Shown piece after piece: positions 33,441 through 43,583 of a stretch of DNA of 57,632 bases. This stretch comes from an uncultured Acidimicrobiaceae bacterium (GTDB lineage: Bacteria; Actinomycetota; Acidimicrobiia; Acidimicrobiales; Ilumatobacteraceae). Positions within the stretch are counted from its first letter, which is position 1, and the number at the start of each line of letters is the position of its first letter. Below the pieces are notes generated by a model. It did not search any database. It saw only the letters and a list, made by a program, of their open reading frames with translations, and had not been told where the DNA came from. The stretch lies in the NCBI GenBank assembly GCA_903919455.1, contig CAIXIJ010000139.1, positions 1 to 57,632 of the forward strand, read 5' to 3'. A program made the position numbers and the translations under genes.

Positions 33441-35210
33441 TCACCAACTGCCGGAGCTACCGCCACCACCGCCGCCACCAACGCTGCCGCCGGAGAAGCC
33501 TCCGGAGAAGCCGCCCGAGCTGCTGCTGCCGCTGGCGGGTGCCGGTGTGGTGTAGGTGGACGCAAACGCGCTGGCATGGGTGTACATCAGCAAGGGCATC
33601 GTGTTCAGGCTCACCTCGGGCGGCGGCACAGCACTCGAGGCGATGGCCCGACCCCAGGCTGCCGCAGCACCCAGCGACACCGCCCAGGCGCTGTACTCGC
33701 GCAGCACGCCGTGCTCCCAGGCCCAATCAACGTGCTTGCCCTCACTGGCCTCGAGGAACCGGCGGAACGACTCCACCTGCAGTGCTGCGGCGCTACCGGT
33801 TGCGCTGCGTCGCGGCAGCAGACGGCGATAGGCCACCACCGCCACCACGAGCGGCAACACGACGGCGGCCAGCGCGGTGGCCAGGAACGAGTGTCGCATT
33901 CCGAACGCCCACGCCACACCGAACACGACGACCACCATGATGCCGAACGACACCAACGACGGCAGTAGCGGGTCGGCTGGGTTGCCCGGCGCGTGGCGAT
34001 CCCACCAGCCGGACCCCTTGGCGGCCACCACCTGCTCGGCCTCCACTTGCTTCCACAGAGTCCGCAGACGCGGCTCGAAGCTGCCCAAGGCCACTTCACC
34101 GTTGTCGCCGAGCAGCGCTGTGATGCGCTCGCGGGTGATGGGAGGGGCGGTCTCGAGGTGGGGCCCGGCCACGAGTGCCTCACCGTTCCCTCGCACCTGC
34201 AGCACACCCTGGGCGATCTGGTCGGAGAACCAGGCCGAGACCGTGTCGTGGTCGATGGCTTCGTGCAGGAGCATGGCGCCGTGCCATGGCCGCATGCCGC
34301 GCGGGGCCTCGAACTCGGTGGTGGCCATCGCGTCGAGCTGCCGATCGGTGACCAGCCGCGTCGCGCCTACCACCGCACCGCTGCCAAATGCAGCGTCGGC
34401 TGCGGTGATACCACCCACCACATTGCGGCCCCTTCGACGCATGACACCAAACGTGCCGACCGAAGCGAGCAGACCCAGCAGCGCAGCGATGGCGGTCATG
34501 ACCCCGCGGCGCGACGTGCGGCGAGTGGGAATAGCCGGGGTGGGCACTGCGGCCGGCGACGACACGTTGGTGATGGTGCCACCGATGGTGATGCCCTGGC
34601 CCGCGGCCAGCGGGCTGATGACGACGCGGTAGACATCGCCATCGCGTGCCAGCGTGCAACCACCGGAGGCACCGGCCGCACCCACACTGCAGGTGGGATC
34701 GGTGAGTTCCATGCCTGCGACCACCACCTCGAACCGGCCGGTGTCGAACTCTTCTTGGTTGCCGATGATGTCGAGCGCCAGCACCCCCTTCGACACTTGG
34801 GCCTCGGGCAGGGTGTAGTCGAGTTCGTAGCGATGCTGCCCTGTGACGGTGACGTTCGGGTCGCCCACCCGAATGGCGATCTCGTACTGGAGGCTCACGG
34901 CGTTGAACTCGGGTTGCTCGCTCACATCGGCCGGCGCGTCGGGTGAGGAAGCGGTGATGTCGATGGGCTGGCCGAAATCGACCGGGACACGGCGGATGTA
35001 CCCGTGGCGACGCTCGTTGCCGAAATCGATGTCGTCCACCTCGTGGATGTGGATCCCGTCGGCACTGCCGGGCGTGACGACGATCTGCTTCGCCTCGAAG
35101 CGTTCGCTGTACTGGCCGTCACCTGCGATGCCCATCACCACCAGCAATGGCACGAAGGCAGCAGCGGCGGCAACGACGGCGTGATGCCATTTCGAGACAG
35201 GGTTCAGCAC
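33441..35210 (-). CDS. DUF2207 membrane protein
   Basis: 589 residues, GTG start. N-terminal signal/anchor helix (VVAAAAAFVPLLVVMGIAG), then an outer beta-rich DUF2207 domain (about 35-240; HRYELDYTLPEAQVSKGVLA, with a disulfide-capable Cys pair), one helix near 265, a cytoplasmic-type segment, two helices near 420-460, and a Gly/Ser-rich tail ending in a run of Gly then SSGSW. This layout is classical for DUF2207, an uncharacterised envelope family. Confidence 0.85.
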   Translation of the reverse strand: MLNPVSKWHHAVVAAAAAFVPLLVVMGIAGDGQYSERFEAKQIVVTPGSADGIHIHEVDDIDFGNERRHGYIRRVPVDFGQPIDITASSPDAPADVSEQPEFNAVSLQYEIAIRVGDPNVTVTGQHRYELDYTLPEAQVSKGVLALDIIGNQEEFDTGRFEVVVAGMELTDPTCSVGAAGASGGCTLARDGDVYRVVISPLAAGQGITIGGTITNVSSPAAVPTPAIPTRRTSRRGVMTAIAALLGLLASVGTFGVMRRRGRNVVGGITAADAAFGSGAVVGATRLVTDRQLDAMATTEFEAPRGMRPWHGAMLLHEAIDHDTVSAWFSDQIAQGVLQVRGNGEALVAGPHLETAPPITRERITALLGDNGEVALGSFEPRLRTLWKQVEAEQVVAAKGSGWWDRHAPGNPADPLLPSLVSFGIMVVVVFGVAWAFGMRHSFLATALAAVVLPLVVAVVAYRRLLPRRSATGSAAALQVESFRRFLEASEGKHVDWAWEHGVLREYSAWAVSLGAAAAWGRAIASSAVPPPEVSLNTMPLLMYTHASAFASTYTTPAPASGSSSSGGFSGGFSGGSVGGGGGGGSSGSW

Positions 35211-35216
35211 GTGGTC

Positions 35217-35222
35217 AACGTA
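35217..35222 (-). promoter_or_regulatory. -10-like TACGTT of the DUF2207 gene
   Basis: Minus-strand TACGTT ends 6 nt before the GTG at 35210; leaderless pattern. Confidence 0.45.
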
Positions 35223-35305
35223 GCGGTGGAACCCTCGAAAAAGCCTCGGTCAGCAGGGCGCACCAATCTGCCGAAACCAGGAACCCCGCCCCCGAACTCC
35301 TCGAA

Positions 35306-35351
35306 CTTGTCGCGGGATCATCCCCAGCGGTGGTGGTCGAGCCGCGACAAG
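35306..35351. repeat. Dispersed palindromic hairpin repeat, copy B
   Basis: Arms CTTGTCGCGG (35306-35315) and CCGCGACAAG (35342-35351). Between them TGGTGGTCGAGCCGCGACAA matches copy A (26661-26680) at nearly every base. It lies in the 200-bp gap between the FAD-oxidoreductase stop and the DUF2207 start. Confidence 0.7.
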
Positions 35352-35410
35352 AACGAAGAAGTGCGGGATGGAGGTGGAGGTGGGCGCAGGGAGGCGAGGG
35401 GCGGCGGCCG

Positions 35411-36796
35411 TCAGCCGTGAAGGCCCGCCAGGTGGCCGGCCATGCGGCCGAGCCAGCACGTCTCGGTGCTGCCACGCCATTCCTCCCACGCGTCGGCCAC
35501 GCGGAACAGTCGGTACATGGTGTGCACGCCGGTCCACCGGATGGGTTCGGGCTCCCACGACCGAGAGCGATAGCCCACCCAGGGCAACGTGGTGTGCGGA
35601 GTGTGAAGGCCCAGGGCGAGGTCGGCGAGCGACTTCGTGGCCGAGTACGCGGTGGTCACTCCGTGGCCTGCATAGCCGAGCGAGTGGCCCAACCCGGTGG
35701 TTGGGTCGAACGACACCGACGTGCACCAATCGCGTGTCACACCCATTACCCCGCTCCAGGCGTGCTCCACCGTGGTGTCGACCGACGGGAAGTACTCGCG
35801 CAGACGCGTACTGAGCAGTTCGATGGTGGCCTCCGGGGTGTGGCCGTTGCCGCCGGTTCCCGATCGGAAGCGATACGGGTTGCCGCGTCCGCCGATGGCG
35901 ATGCGACCGTCGGCCGTGCGCTGCGCATAGATGAACGTGTGAGCCGCATCGCTGAGGCAGTCGAGGCCGGCCCATCCGATGCGCGCCCACTCGTCGTCGC
36001 TGAGACGCCGCGTGGCCACCATCGAGCTGTTCACGGGGATGATGCGGCGCGCACCCATCAGTGGCCCGCTGTACCCCTCGGTGCAGACCAGCACCGTCGC
36101 CGCACTGACGATGCCATCCGCTGTCTCCACTCGACGCGGTTGCACCGAGGTGGCGCGAGTGCGTTCGTGGATGATCACCCCACGAGCCTCCACGATGCGC
36201 GCCAGACCCCGTACGAGCTTCGCAGGGTTGATCCGCGTGACGTCGGGGTAGCGCAGCCCGCCGAGGACGCCGTGCACGTCGATGTGCTCGGCCACCTGTG
36301 CGGAATCCAACGACTGCACGCTGGCGGTAGGCAGGCCGTGGTGCAGGTCGGCCGCCATTCGCGCGTGCAATCGCGCCACGCCCGCCTTCGTGGTGGCCAC
36401 CACCAGGTTGCCGCCGCGGTGGGCATCGATGGGGAGGTCGTGTTCGGCGGCCACGCGCACCACATCGGTGATGCCGGCGAGCATCGCCTGCTGCAGCCGG
36501 GTCACACCCGCAGCACCCTCGGGCCCAGCCGCGTACTTCACGCGGTTCCCAGGGATCAGTTGCGACAGCCACCCGCCGTTGCGGCCCGAGGCACCCCAGC
36601 CCACGCGTTCGGCCTCGAGCACCACGACCCGCAGATCGGGCTGCGCCTCGGTGAGGTGGTAGGCCGCCCAAAGACCCGACATACCGGCGCCGATGATGGC
36701 GATGTCGAAGGTCGCATCACCACGCAACGGCGCCCGTTCGGGTTCGGTCGGCTGCTCGCGCATCCAGAACGACACGCCACCATTCACCACGCTCAT
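35411..36796 (-). CDS. FAD-dependent amine/amino-acid oxidoreductase (DAO family)
   Basis: 461 residues. The Rossmann loop FDIAIIGAGMSGLWAAYHL, VVVLEAERVGWGASGRNGGW and the C-terminal IGYAG-type FAD contact (SLGYAGHGVTTAYSATKSLA) place it in the DAO family near gamma-glutamylputrescine oxidase (PuuB). It probably oxidises a primary or secondary amine with FAD, giving H2O2 or reducing a carrier. No puu genes are nearby. Start MSVVNGGVSFW at 36796; divergent from modA. Confidence 0.86.
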   Translation of the reverse strand: MSVVNGGVSFWMREQPTEPERAPLRGDATFDIAIIGAGMSGLWAAYHLTEAQPDLRVVVLEAERVGWGASGRNGGWLSQLIPGNRVKYAAGPEGAAGVTRLQQAMLAGITDVVRVAAEHDLPIDAHRGGNLVVATTKAGVARLHARMAADLHHGLPTASVQSLDSAQVAEHIDVHGVLGGLRYPDVTRINPAKLVRGLARIVEARGVIIHERTRATSVQPRRVETADGIVSAATVLVCTEGYSGPLMGARRIIPVNSSMVATRRLSDDEWARIGWAGLDCLSDAAHTFIYAQRTADGRIAIGGRGNPYRFRSGTGGNGHTPEATIELLSTRLREYFPSVDTTVEHAWSGVMGVTRDWCTSVSFDPTTGLGHSLGYAGHGVTTAYSATKSLADLALGLHTPHTTLPWVGYRSRSWEPEPIRWTGVHTMYRLFRVADAWEEWRGSTETCWLGRMAGHLAGLHG

Positions 36797-36841
36797 AGAT
36801 CGATCATGCCACGCGCATCGCTCCACAATCGCGGGAGGAGG

Positions 36842-36872
36842 TTGACGCCAATAGTCATTACGTGACTATTGT
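36842..36872 (+). promoter_or_regulatory. modA promoter, predicted leaderless
   Basis: -35-like TTGACG (36842-36847) and -10 TATTGT (36867-36872, 19-bp spacer), which ends 7 nt before the modA ATG at 36880. No ribosome site is present. The palindrome at 36850-36870 lies inside this promoter. Confidence 0.55.
36850..36870. promoter_or_regulatory. Palindromic operator overlapping the modA promoter
   Basis: Perfect 8-bp arms AATAGTCA and TGACTATT separated by TTACG, covering the spacer and part of the -10. A repressor here would block modABC. It does not match the E. coli ModE site, so the binder may be the PadR-family gene after modC or another regulator. Confidence 0.6.
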
Positions 36873-36879
36873 GCGGATC

Positions 36880-37674
36880 ATGAACAAGGCCTCACATCTC
36901 CTGCTCGCGACGGTCGCATTGCTCTGCCTCTTCGCCGCGGCCTGCGGCTCCGACAGCACCGCGGCAACTGCCACTACTGCAGCGGACTCCACCACCGTGT
37001 CGGGCGAAATCGTCGTGTTCGCCGCCTCGTCGCTCACCGGCGCATTCACCGAGATCGGCGACGCGTTCACCACCGCCAACCCCGACGCCAAGGTGACGTT
37101 CAGCTTCGCCGCCTCGAGCGAACTGGTCACGCAGATCGACCAGGGTGCGCCCGCCGACGTGTTCGCTTCGGCCGACATGAAGAACATGACCAAGCTCAGC
37201 GACAAGAGCGAGATCGCCGGCGAGCCCACCGTGTTCGCCACGAACATGCTGCAGATCATGGTGGGGTCGGGCAACCCGAAAGGCATCGCTGGCGTAGAGG
37301 ATCTGGCGAACCAAGATCTCATCGTGGTGGCGTGCGATCCCGAGGTGCCATGCGGCAAGTACACGACGCAGTTGTTCACCAACGCTGACGTTGCCGTGAC
37401 ACCGAAGTCGCTGGAGCAGAACGTGAAGGCCGTCGTTACCAAGGTCACCTCGGGTGAAGCGGATGCAGGCATCGTCTACATCACCGACGTACTCGCCGCA
37501 GGCGACAAGGCCGCTGGGGTGGACATTCCTGCCGACGTGAACGTGAAGGCCGAGTATCCGATCGGCGTCACGGCCGCTGCTCCGAATGCCAGCGGCGCCC
37601 AGGCCTTCGTCGATTTCGTGAACTCGGCCGAGGGCCGGAAGATCCTCACCTCCTTCGGGTTCGGAGCACCGTGA
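36880..37674 (+). CDS. modA: Molybdate ABC transporter, substrate-binding lipoprotein
   Basis: 264 residues. Lipobox LFAAACGSDS with lipidated Cys22, Thr/Ala linker, then the ModA fold: VVFAASSLTGAFTEIGDAF, ASSELVTQIDQGAPADVFAS, and KAVVTKVTSGEADAGIVYITD. It captures molybdate/tungstate outside the membrane. Followed by modB (GTGA overlap) and modC, an intact importer. Start at 36880 chosen by lipobox spacing and the leaderless promoter. Confidence 0.94.
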   Translation: MNKASHLLLATVALLCLFAAACGSDSTAATATTAADSTTVSGEIVVFAASSLTGAFTEIGDAFTTANPDAKVTFSFAASSELVTQIDQGAPADVFASADMKNMTKLSDKSEIAGEPTVFATNMLQIMVGSGNPKGIAGVEDLANQDLIVVACDPEVPCGKYTTQLFTNADVAVTPKSLEQNVKAVVTKVTSGEADAGIVYITDVLAAGDKAAGVDIPADVNVKAEYPIGVTAAAPNASGAQAFVDFVNSAEGRKILTSFGFGAP

Positions 37675-38491
37675 TCGACGAGCGCCGGCGCGGGCGATCC
37701 CCAGTCCCTGCTCCGGTGCTCGTTCTTGCTGCCCTCGCTACGGCGTTCTTCGCGCTGCCACTGGCTGGCCTGCTGTGGCGGGCGCCGTGGTCGAAGGCAT
37801 GGCAGTACCTCACCTCCGACGATGCACTCACGGCGCTGCGGCTGTCGTTGGTGTGCTCGCTGTGGGCCACCGCCATCTCGTTCGTGCTCGGCGTTCCGCT
37901 GGCCTGGGTGCTGGCTCGGGTCGACTTTCCCGGCCGCAGCGCGGTGCGCGCACTGTGCACGCTGAGCATGGTGATTCCACCCGTCGTAGGTGGCGTGGCG
38001 TTGTTCTTCGCACTCGGTCGTCGCGGCATCGTGGGCCAGTACCTCGATCAGTGGTTTGGCATCCGTCTGCCGTTCACCACGGCAGGCGTGGTGGTGGCCC
38101 AGACATTCGTGGCGATGCCGTTCCTGATCATCACGGTGGAGGCTGCATTGCGGCAGATGGACCAGCGCGTCGAAGACGCTGCCCGCACGCTCGGCGCCAG
38201 TAGTTGGTACACCTTCCGCCGCGTCACGCTGCCCGCTATCCGGCCCGCGTTGATGGCCGGTGGGGTGCTGGCGTGGGCACGTGCCCTCGGCGAGTTCGGC
38301 GCCACCATCACGTTTGCCGGCAACTTTCCGGGCACCACGCAGACGCTGCCACTCGCCGTGTATCTGGGTCTGGAGACCAACCCCGAGGAAGCCATCGTTC
38401 TATCGCTGGTGCTCATCGCCATCTCGTTCGCAGTGCTCGTGGGGCTGCGCGACCGTTGGTTCGGCCAGGGCAACCGCACGGAGCTCCTGAC

Positions 38492-38495
<4 letters not shown>
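37671..38495 (+). CDS. modB: Molybdate ABC transporter, permease
   Basis: 274 residues with five to six helices. The EAA-type cytoplasmic loop EDAARTLGASSWYTFRRVTLP and the ModB-specific EFGATITFAGNFPGTTQTLP identify the molybdate permease. Its GTG start overlaps the modA stop by 4 bp, and its own stop overlaps modC. Confidence 0.93.
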
Positions 38496-39547
<1,052 letters not shown>

Positions 39548-39569
39548 CGCCAGGTGTGAGGATGTACGG

Positions 39570-40094
39570 GTGGCGCGCACCGCTGAACACCAGCTTCTTC
39601 TCGGCGAATGGGCCTGCCTGGGCATTCTGTGTGCCAAGCCCTCACACGGCTTCGCCATCGCAGCGCAACTGAAACCCGAGGGCGAGGTGGGGCGAGTGTG
39701 GTCGCTGTCGCGTGCCCTCACCTATCGGGCACTCGATCAGCTGACGCAGCGCGACTATGTGCAGCCGAAGGGCGAGGAGCCCGGCATTGCCGGCGGCAAC
39801 CGAACCATCTTGGCCCCCACTCGCAGCGGCAGGGCACACCTCAAAAAGTGGCTCGACCAGCCCGTGGGTCACCTACGCGACGTGCGCAGCGAGCTGCTGT
39901 TGAAGGTGGTGTTGGCCGACATGAATGGCGTAGACGCCACGGCAATGCTGGTGGCCCAGCGCGATTCGTTCGCTCCGATGGCCGCACGCCTCGCCGCTCA
40001 CGATGACACCACGGACCCGGTGGCGATGTGGCGCATCGAGAGCTCTCAGGCAGCCGTTCGGTTCGTCGAACGGCTGCTTGCCGCACGCGAATGA
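39570..40094 (+). CDS. PadR-family transcriptional regulator
   Basis: 174 residues, GTG start. The winged HTH includes LGEWACLGILCAKPSHGFAI, WSLSRALTYRALDQLTQRDYV and a wing with GGNRTILAPTRSGRAHLKKW; the C-terminal helices (LLLKVVLADMNGV, SSQAAVRFVERLL) dimerise. Located 22 bp after modC, so it may control molybdate uptake or the downstream operon. Ligand unknown. Confidence 0.82.
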   Translation: MARTAEHQLLLGEWACLGILCAKPSHGFAIAAQLKPEGEVGRVWSLSRALTYRALDQLTQRDYVQPKGEEPGIAGGNRTILAPTRSGRAHLKKWLDQPVGHLRDVRSELLLKVVLADMNGVDATAMLVAQRDSFAPMAARLAAHDDTTDPVAMWRIESSQAAVRFVERLLAARE

Positions 40095-40166
40095 TGACCC
40101 GTGAACTATTGATGGACGGCTGGAGAGAAACCAACTAGTCTCCCGATCGACCAAAGGGGGAATGTC

Positions 40167-41105
40167 ATGGGTTTGACGTCATTGCTCGATCTGGAACTCG
40201 CCGTACCGCGACCCGAAGAACTGCAGCAGTTCTGGACGGATCACGGCATGCAACTCACCACCGCTGGCACGCTCGGCACCACCGACCGCCCGTCGCAACT
40301 TCGCCTTCGCGAAGGCGGCTACCGCCACGTCAGCGAACTTCGCGTGGAGTGCGAAACCGAGGCCGACCTCGTGGCCATCGCTTCCAGGCTTGACGCCCTC
40401 GGCATTGCGTCCGCCATCGGCGACGGTGTGCTGCGGTGCGCCGACCCTGTGCTCGACCACGACGTAGTGGTGCAGGTGCGTGGTGCAGCGCCCATCACGC
40501 CCGCTGCGCCCCGTCAGTGGAACTTGCCCGGCGCCTACGAGCGCATCGGCCAGCGTTCACCCGCCTGCATCTCCGAGCAGCCGCACAGTCCTCGGCGCCT
40601 GGGCCACGTCGTGTTCGGCACCAGCGACGTGGAGGCCAGCCGCGCCTTCTTCGTAGATGGCCTCGGCTTCAAGGTCTCCGATTCGTTCGGTGAGTTCGCC
40701 TACTTCCTGCGCTGCTCCAACGACCACCACAACCTGCTCATCACCCCTGCCGCAGTGCCGAATCTGAACCACTACGCGTTGGAGATGGACGGCATCGACG
40801 CCATCGGTCTGGCCGGCCAGAAGATCGTGGCCGAACGTCCCGATTGCTCGGTCACCGGCGTGGGCCGCCACGTGGTGGGTGCGAACATGTTCTGGTACCT
40901 GCTCGACCCCGCAGGCGGCATGTTCGAGCTGTACTCCGACATGGACCAGATCGTCGACGACGAGAAGTGGGCAGCGGAGAACCACCGCACCGACTGGAAC
41001 CCGTTCGAGGTGGCCGCGTGGAACTCCACCGCCATCAAGCCCGACTTCTTCGAGCCGGTCGACATCGCCGACATCGCCAAGGGTCGCGAAGCGGCGGGCC
41101 GCTGA
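40167..41105 (+). CDS. Extradiol ring-cleavage dioxygenase-like VOC protein
   Basis: 312 residues made of two VOC/glyoxalase modules. The C-terminal module keeps the type I extradiol Fe ligands in order: His in RRLGHVVFGT, His in NLNHYALEM, Glu in GGMFELYSDMD. The N-terminal module is degenerate, as usual. Strong AAAGGGGG ribosome site. It should open catechol-type rings; the exact substrate (biphenyl, steroid or other) cannot be read. First gene of a tight operon with SDR, FAD hydroxylase and TetR. Confidence 0.83.
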   Translation: MGLTSLLDLELAVPRPEELQQFWTDHGMQLTTAGTLGTTDRPSQLRLREGGYRHVSELRVECETEADLVAIASRLDALGIASAIGDGVLRCADPVLDHDVVVQVRGAAPITPAAPRQWNLPGAYERIGQRSPACISEQPHSPRRLGHVVFGTSDVEASRAFFVDGLGFKVSDSFGEFAYFLRCSNDHHNLLITPAAVPNLNHYALEMDGIDAIGLAGQKIVAERPDCSVTGVGRHVVGANMFWYLLDPAGGMFELYSDMDQIVDDEKWAAENHRTDWNPFEVAAWNSTAIKPDFFEPVDIADIAKGREAAGR

Positions 41106-41106
41106 C

Positions 41107-41886
41107 ATGGACCTCGGCATCCAGGGCCGCACCGCCATCGTCTGCGGGTCCAGTCGCGGCTTGGGCCGCGCCTGCGCCGAGTCGCTCGCCAACGAAGGTG
41201 TGCACATCGTGCTCAACGGGCGCAACGCCGACACGCTCGATGCCACGGCCGCCCACATCGCCAACAAGTACGGCGTGAACGTGCTGCCCGTGTTGGCCGA
41301 CGTGGATACCGAAGAAGGGCGCGCTGCGCTCCTCGCTGCCGTGCCTGAGGTCGACATCCTCGTCACCAACAATGCCGGCCCCCGACCAGCCGACTTCGCC
41401 ACCATCGAACTCGACACCTGGCGTGCCGCAGTCGACAGCAACATGCTGGCCCCACTCATGCTCATCCAAGGAGTGCTGCCCGGCATGCGCGAGCGCAAGT
41501 TCGGCCGCATCGTGAACATCACCTCCGCCATGGTGAAATCCCCCAACCCGCTGATGGCCTTGTCCATTGGTGCTCGCACCGGGCTCACCGGTGTCACCAA
41601 GGCACTCTCGAAGCAAGTGGTGGTCGACAACGTCACCATCAACAACTTGCTGCCCGAGCGCTTCGACACCGACCGTCAGCGCTACATGGCCGATCTGGCA
41701 ATGAAGCTCACCGGCTGCACGTACGAAGAGGCCCGCGCCCAGCAGGTGGCCACCATCGCCGCCGGGCGATTGGGTGAGCCGAAGGAGTTCGGCGACATGT
41801 GCGCCTACCTGTGCAGCGCTCAGGCGTCGTACGTGAGTGGCCAGAACATCGGCCTCGACGGCGGTAGTTACGAAGGCCTGATCTGA
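41107..41886 (+). CDS. Atypical SDR in the ring-cleavage operon
   Basis: 259 residues, starting 1 bp after the dioxygenase stop. VCGSSRGLGRACAESL, ILVTNNAGPRPAD and SGQNIGLDGGSYEGLI mark the SDR fold. The YxxxK site is replaced (AMVKSPNPLMALSIGARTGL), as in the SDR at 32673. The ring-cleavage context suggests a dihydrodiol dehydrogenase or a keto-acid reductase, but the missing Tyr makes the chemistry doubtful. Confidence 0.83.
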   Translation: MDLGIQGRTAIVCGSSRGLGRACAESLANEGVHIVLNGRNADTLDATAAHIANKYGVNVLPVLADVDTEEGRAALLAAVPEVDILVTNNAGPRPADFATIELDTWRAAVDSNMLAPLMLIQGVLPGMRERKFGRIVNITSAMVKSPNPLMALSIGARTGLTGVTKALSKQVVVDNVTINNLLPERFDTDRQRYMADLAMKLTGCTYEEARAQQVATIAAGRLGEPKEFGDMCAYLCSAQASYVSGQNIGLDGGSYEGLI

Positions 41887-43583
41887 TGCGTTTCGAAGAG
41901 ATTCCCGATCAGACCACCGTGCTGGTGGTGGGTGCCGGCCCCATCGGGCTGCTGGCTTCGGTGCTGTTGCAACAACAGGGCATCGACCACGCGCTCATCG
42001 AGCGGCGCGACGAGGTGCAGCAAGCACCGGCTGCGCATGTGGTGAACGCCCGCACGTTCGAGATCATGCGCGCAGCGGGCATCGACATGGACCGTCTGCT
42101 TGCGGCGTGTCGGCCGACCGCCGATGGCTGGACCCGCTGGGTCACCACGCTCACCGGCGAGGAACTCGGCTGCCTCGAGTACGAGCGGCAGCAGCAAGTC
42201 GAAGATCTCTACGACATCACACCGAATCCGCTCCGCAACCTCTCCCAACACCTGCTGGAACCCATCCTTCGCGACCATGCGTCACAACTGGTCACCGGCA
42301 CCGAATGGCAGAGCGCAGCGCTGGACGACAGCGGCATCGTCACCACGATCCGCAACGTTGCCGACGGCACCGAACGCAGCATTCGCAGTCGCTACGTCAT
42401 CGCCGCCGACGGAGCCGGCAGCCGCGTGCGCAAGTGGACCGGCATCGAGATGGAAGGCCCGCAGCGGCTGCAGGCGTTCATCGCCATCCACGTGGCCGCC
42501 GACCTGCGCCACCTCGTGGCTCACCGGCCCGCCACCCTGTACTGGATGATCGATCCTGAGATCGGTGGCACCTACCTCGCCCACGACATCGACGGCACGT
42601 GGGTGTACATGACCACCTGGGACCCCGATACCGAGAGCATCGAGGACTACACCGAAGAGCGCTGTCTGGCGATGTTCCGCCGCGGCATCGGCGCGGAGGT
42701 AGCCAACCTGGAACTGCGCACGGTCAGCTCGTGGAACATGTCGTCACAGATCGCCGCGACGTATTCGCAGGACAACGTGTTCCTTGCTGGCGACGCCGCA
42801 CACCGCTTCCCGCCCACGGGCGGCATGGGCCTCAACACCGGCGCTGCGGATGTGCAGAACCTGGTGTGGAAGCTGGCCGCCGTGGAGCACGGTTGGGCCG
42901 CACCGTCGCTGCTGCAGACATATGGTCCCGAACGGCGTCGAGTTGCCGAGGTGAACGCCGAGAAGAGCCTCAACAACGCAATGAAGATGTTCGAGGTGAT
43001 CATGGCGCTGGGCGCCGACCCAGACCCTGCCGTGTCCAAGGCGAACTACGAGCGTGCCATCAGCACCACCGAAGGGCGCGCTGCGCTGAGCGCCGCCATC
43101 GAGAACCAGGCCGAGCACTTCGACATGCTCGGCCTGCAGCTGGGTTTCGCCTATCCGGCTGAGGCTGGCATCACCATCGACGACAACACCGAACTCCCGG
43201 TGCCCAACGACATCGTGCGCGGGTACCTACCCACCACACACCCCGGGGCGCGTCTGCCGCATGCGTGGGTGCAGCGCAACGGCGAACGAATCTCCACCCT
43301 CGACCTGGTGCCGCTCGATCGCTTCGTGCTGCTCACCTCGTCGCCAGCGTGGGCCGATGCCGCTCGCGCCATCACCGGCGGCCCCATTCCGCTCGACGTG
43401 GTGCTCATCGGTAACGACGTGAACGACACGGAAGGCCACTGGGCACGCGTATCCGACCTGCCCATTGATGGCGCCATCGTCATTCGGCCCGACCAGCACG
43501 TGGGCGCCCGCTTCGCACACGAGTCTGGCGACATGCCCCAGCTGATTCACCACGCACTCGATCGGATGACCGGGGCCGTATGA
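41886..43583 (+). CDS. FAD-dependent aromatic mono-oxygenase (PheA/TetX-like)
   Basis: 565 residues. Class A flavoprotein hydroxylase: VLVVGAGPIGLLASVLLQQQ (GxGxxG), VIAADGAGSRVR (DG motif), and FLAGDAAHRFPPTGGMGLNTG (GD motif). The C-terminal thioredoxin-like extension (about 440-560) is that of the phenol hydroxylase subgroup. It ortho-hydroxylates an aromatic ring with NAD(P)H and O2, likely feeding the extradiol enzyme. Starts by TGATG overlap with the SDR; ends ATGA into tetR. Confidence 0.91.
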   Translation: MRFEEIPDQTTVLVVGAGPIGLLASVLLQQQGIDHALIERRDEVQQAPAAHVVNARTFEIMRAAGIDMDRLLAACRPTADGWTRWVTTLTGEELGCLEYERQQQVEDLYDITPNPLRNLSQHLLEPILRDHASQLVTGTEWQSAALDDSGIVTTIRNVADGTERSIRSRYVIAADGAGSRVRKWTGIEMEGPQRLQAFIAIHVAADLRHLVAHRPATLYWMIDPEIGGTYLAHDIDGTWVYMTTWDPDTESIEDYTEERCLAMFRRGIGAEVANLELRTVSSWNMSSQIAATYSQDNVFLAGDAAHRFPPTGGMGLNTGAADVQNLVWKLAAVEHGWAAPSLLQTYGPERRRVAEVNAEKSLNNAMKMFEVIMALGADPDPAVSKANYERAISTTEGRAALSAAIENQAEHFDMLGLQLGFAYPAEAGITIDDNTELPVPNDIVRGYLPTTHPGARLPHAWVQRNGERISTLDLVPLDRFVLLTSSPAWADAARAITGGPIPLDVVLIGNDVNDTEGHWARVSDLPIDGAIVIRPDQHVGARFAHESGDMPQLIHHALDRMTGAV

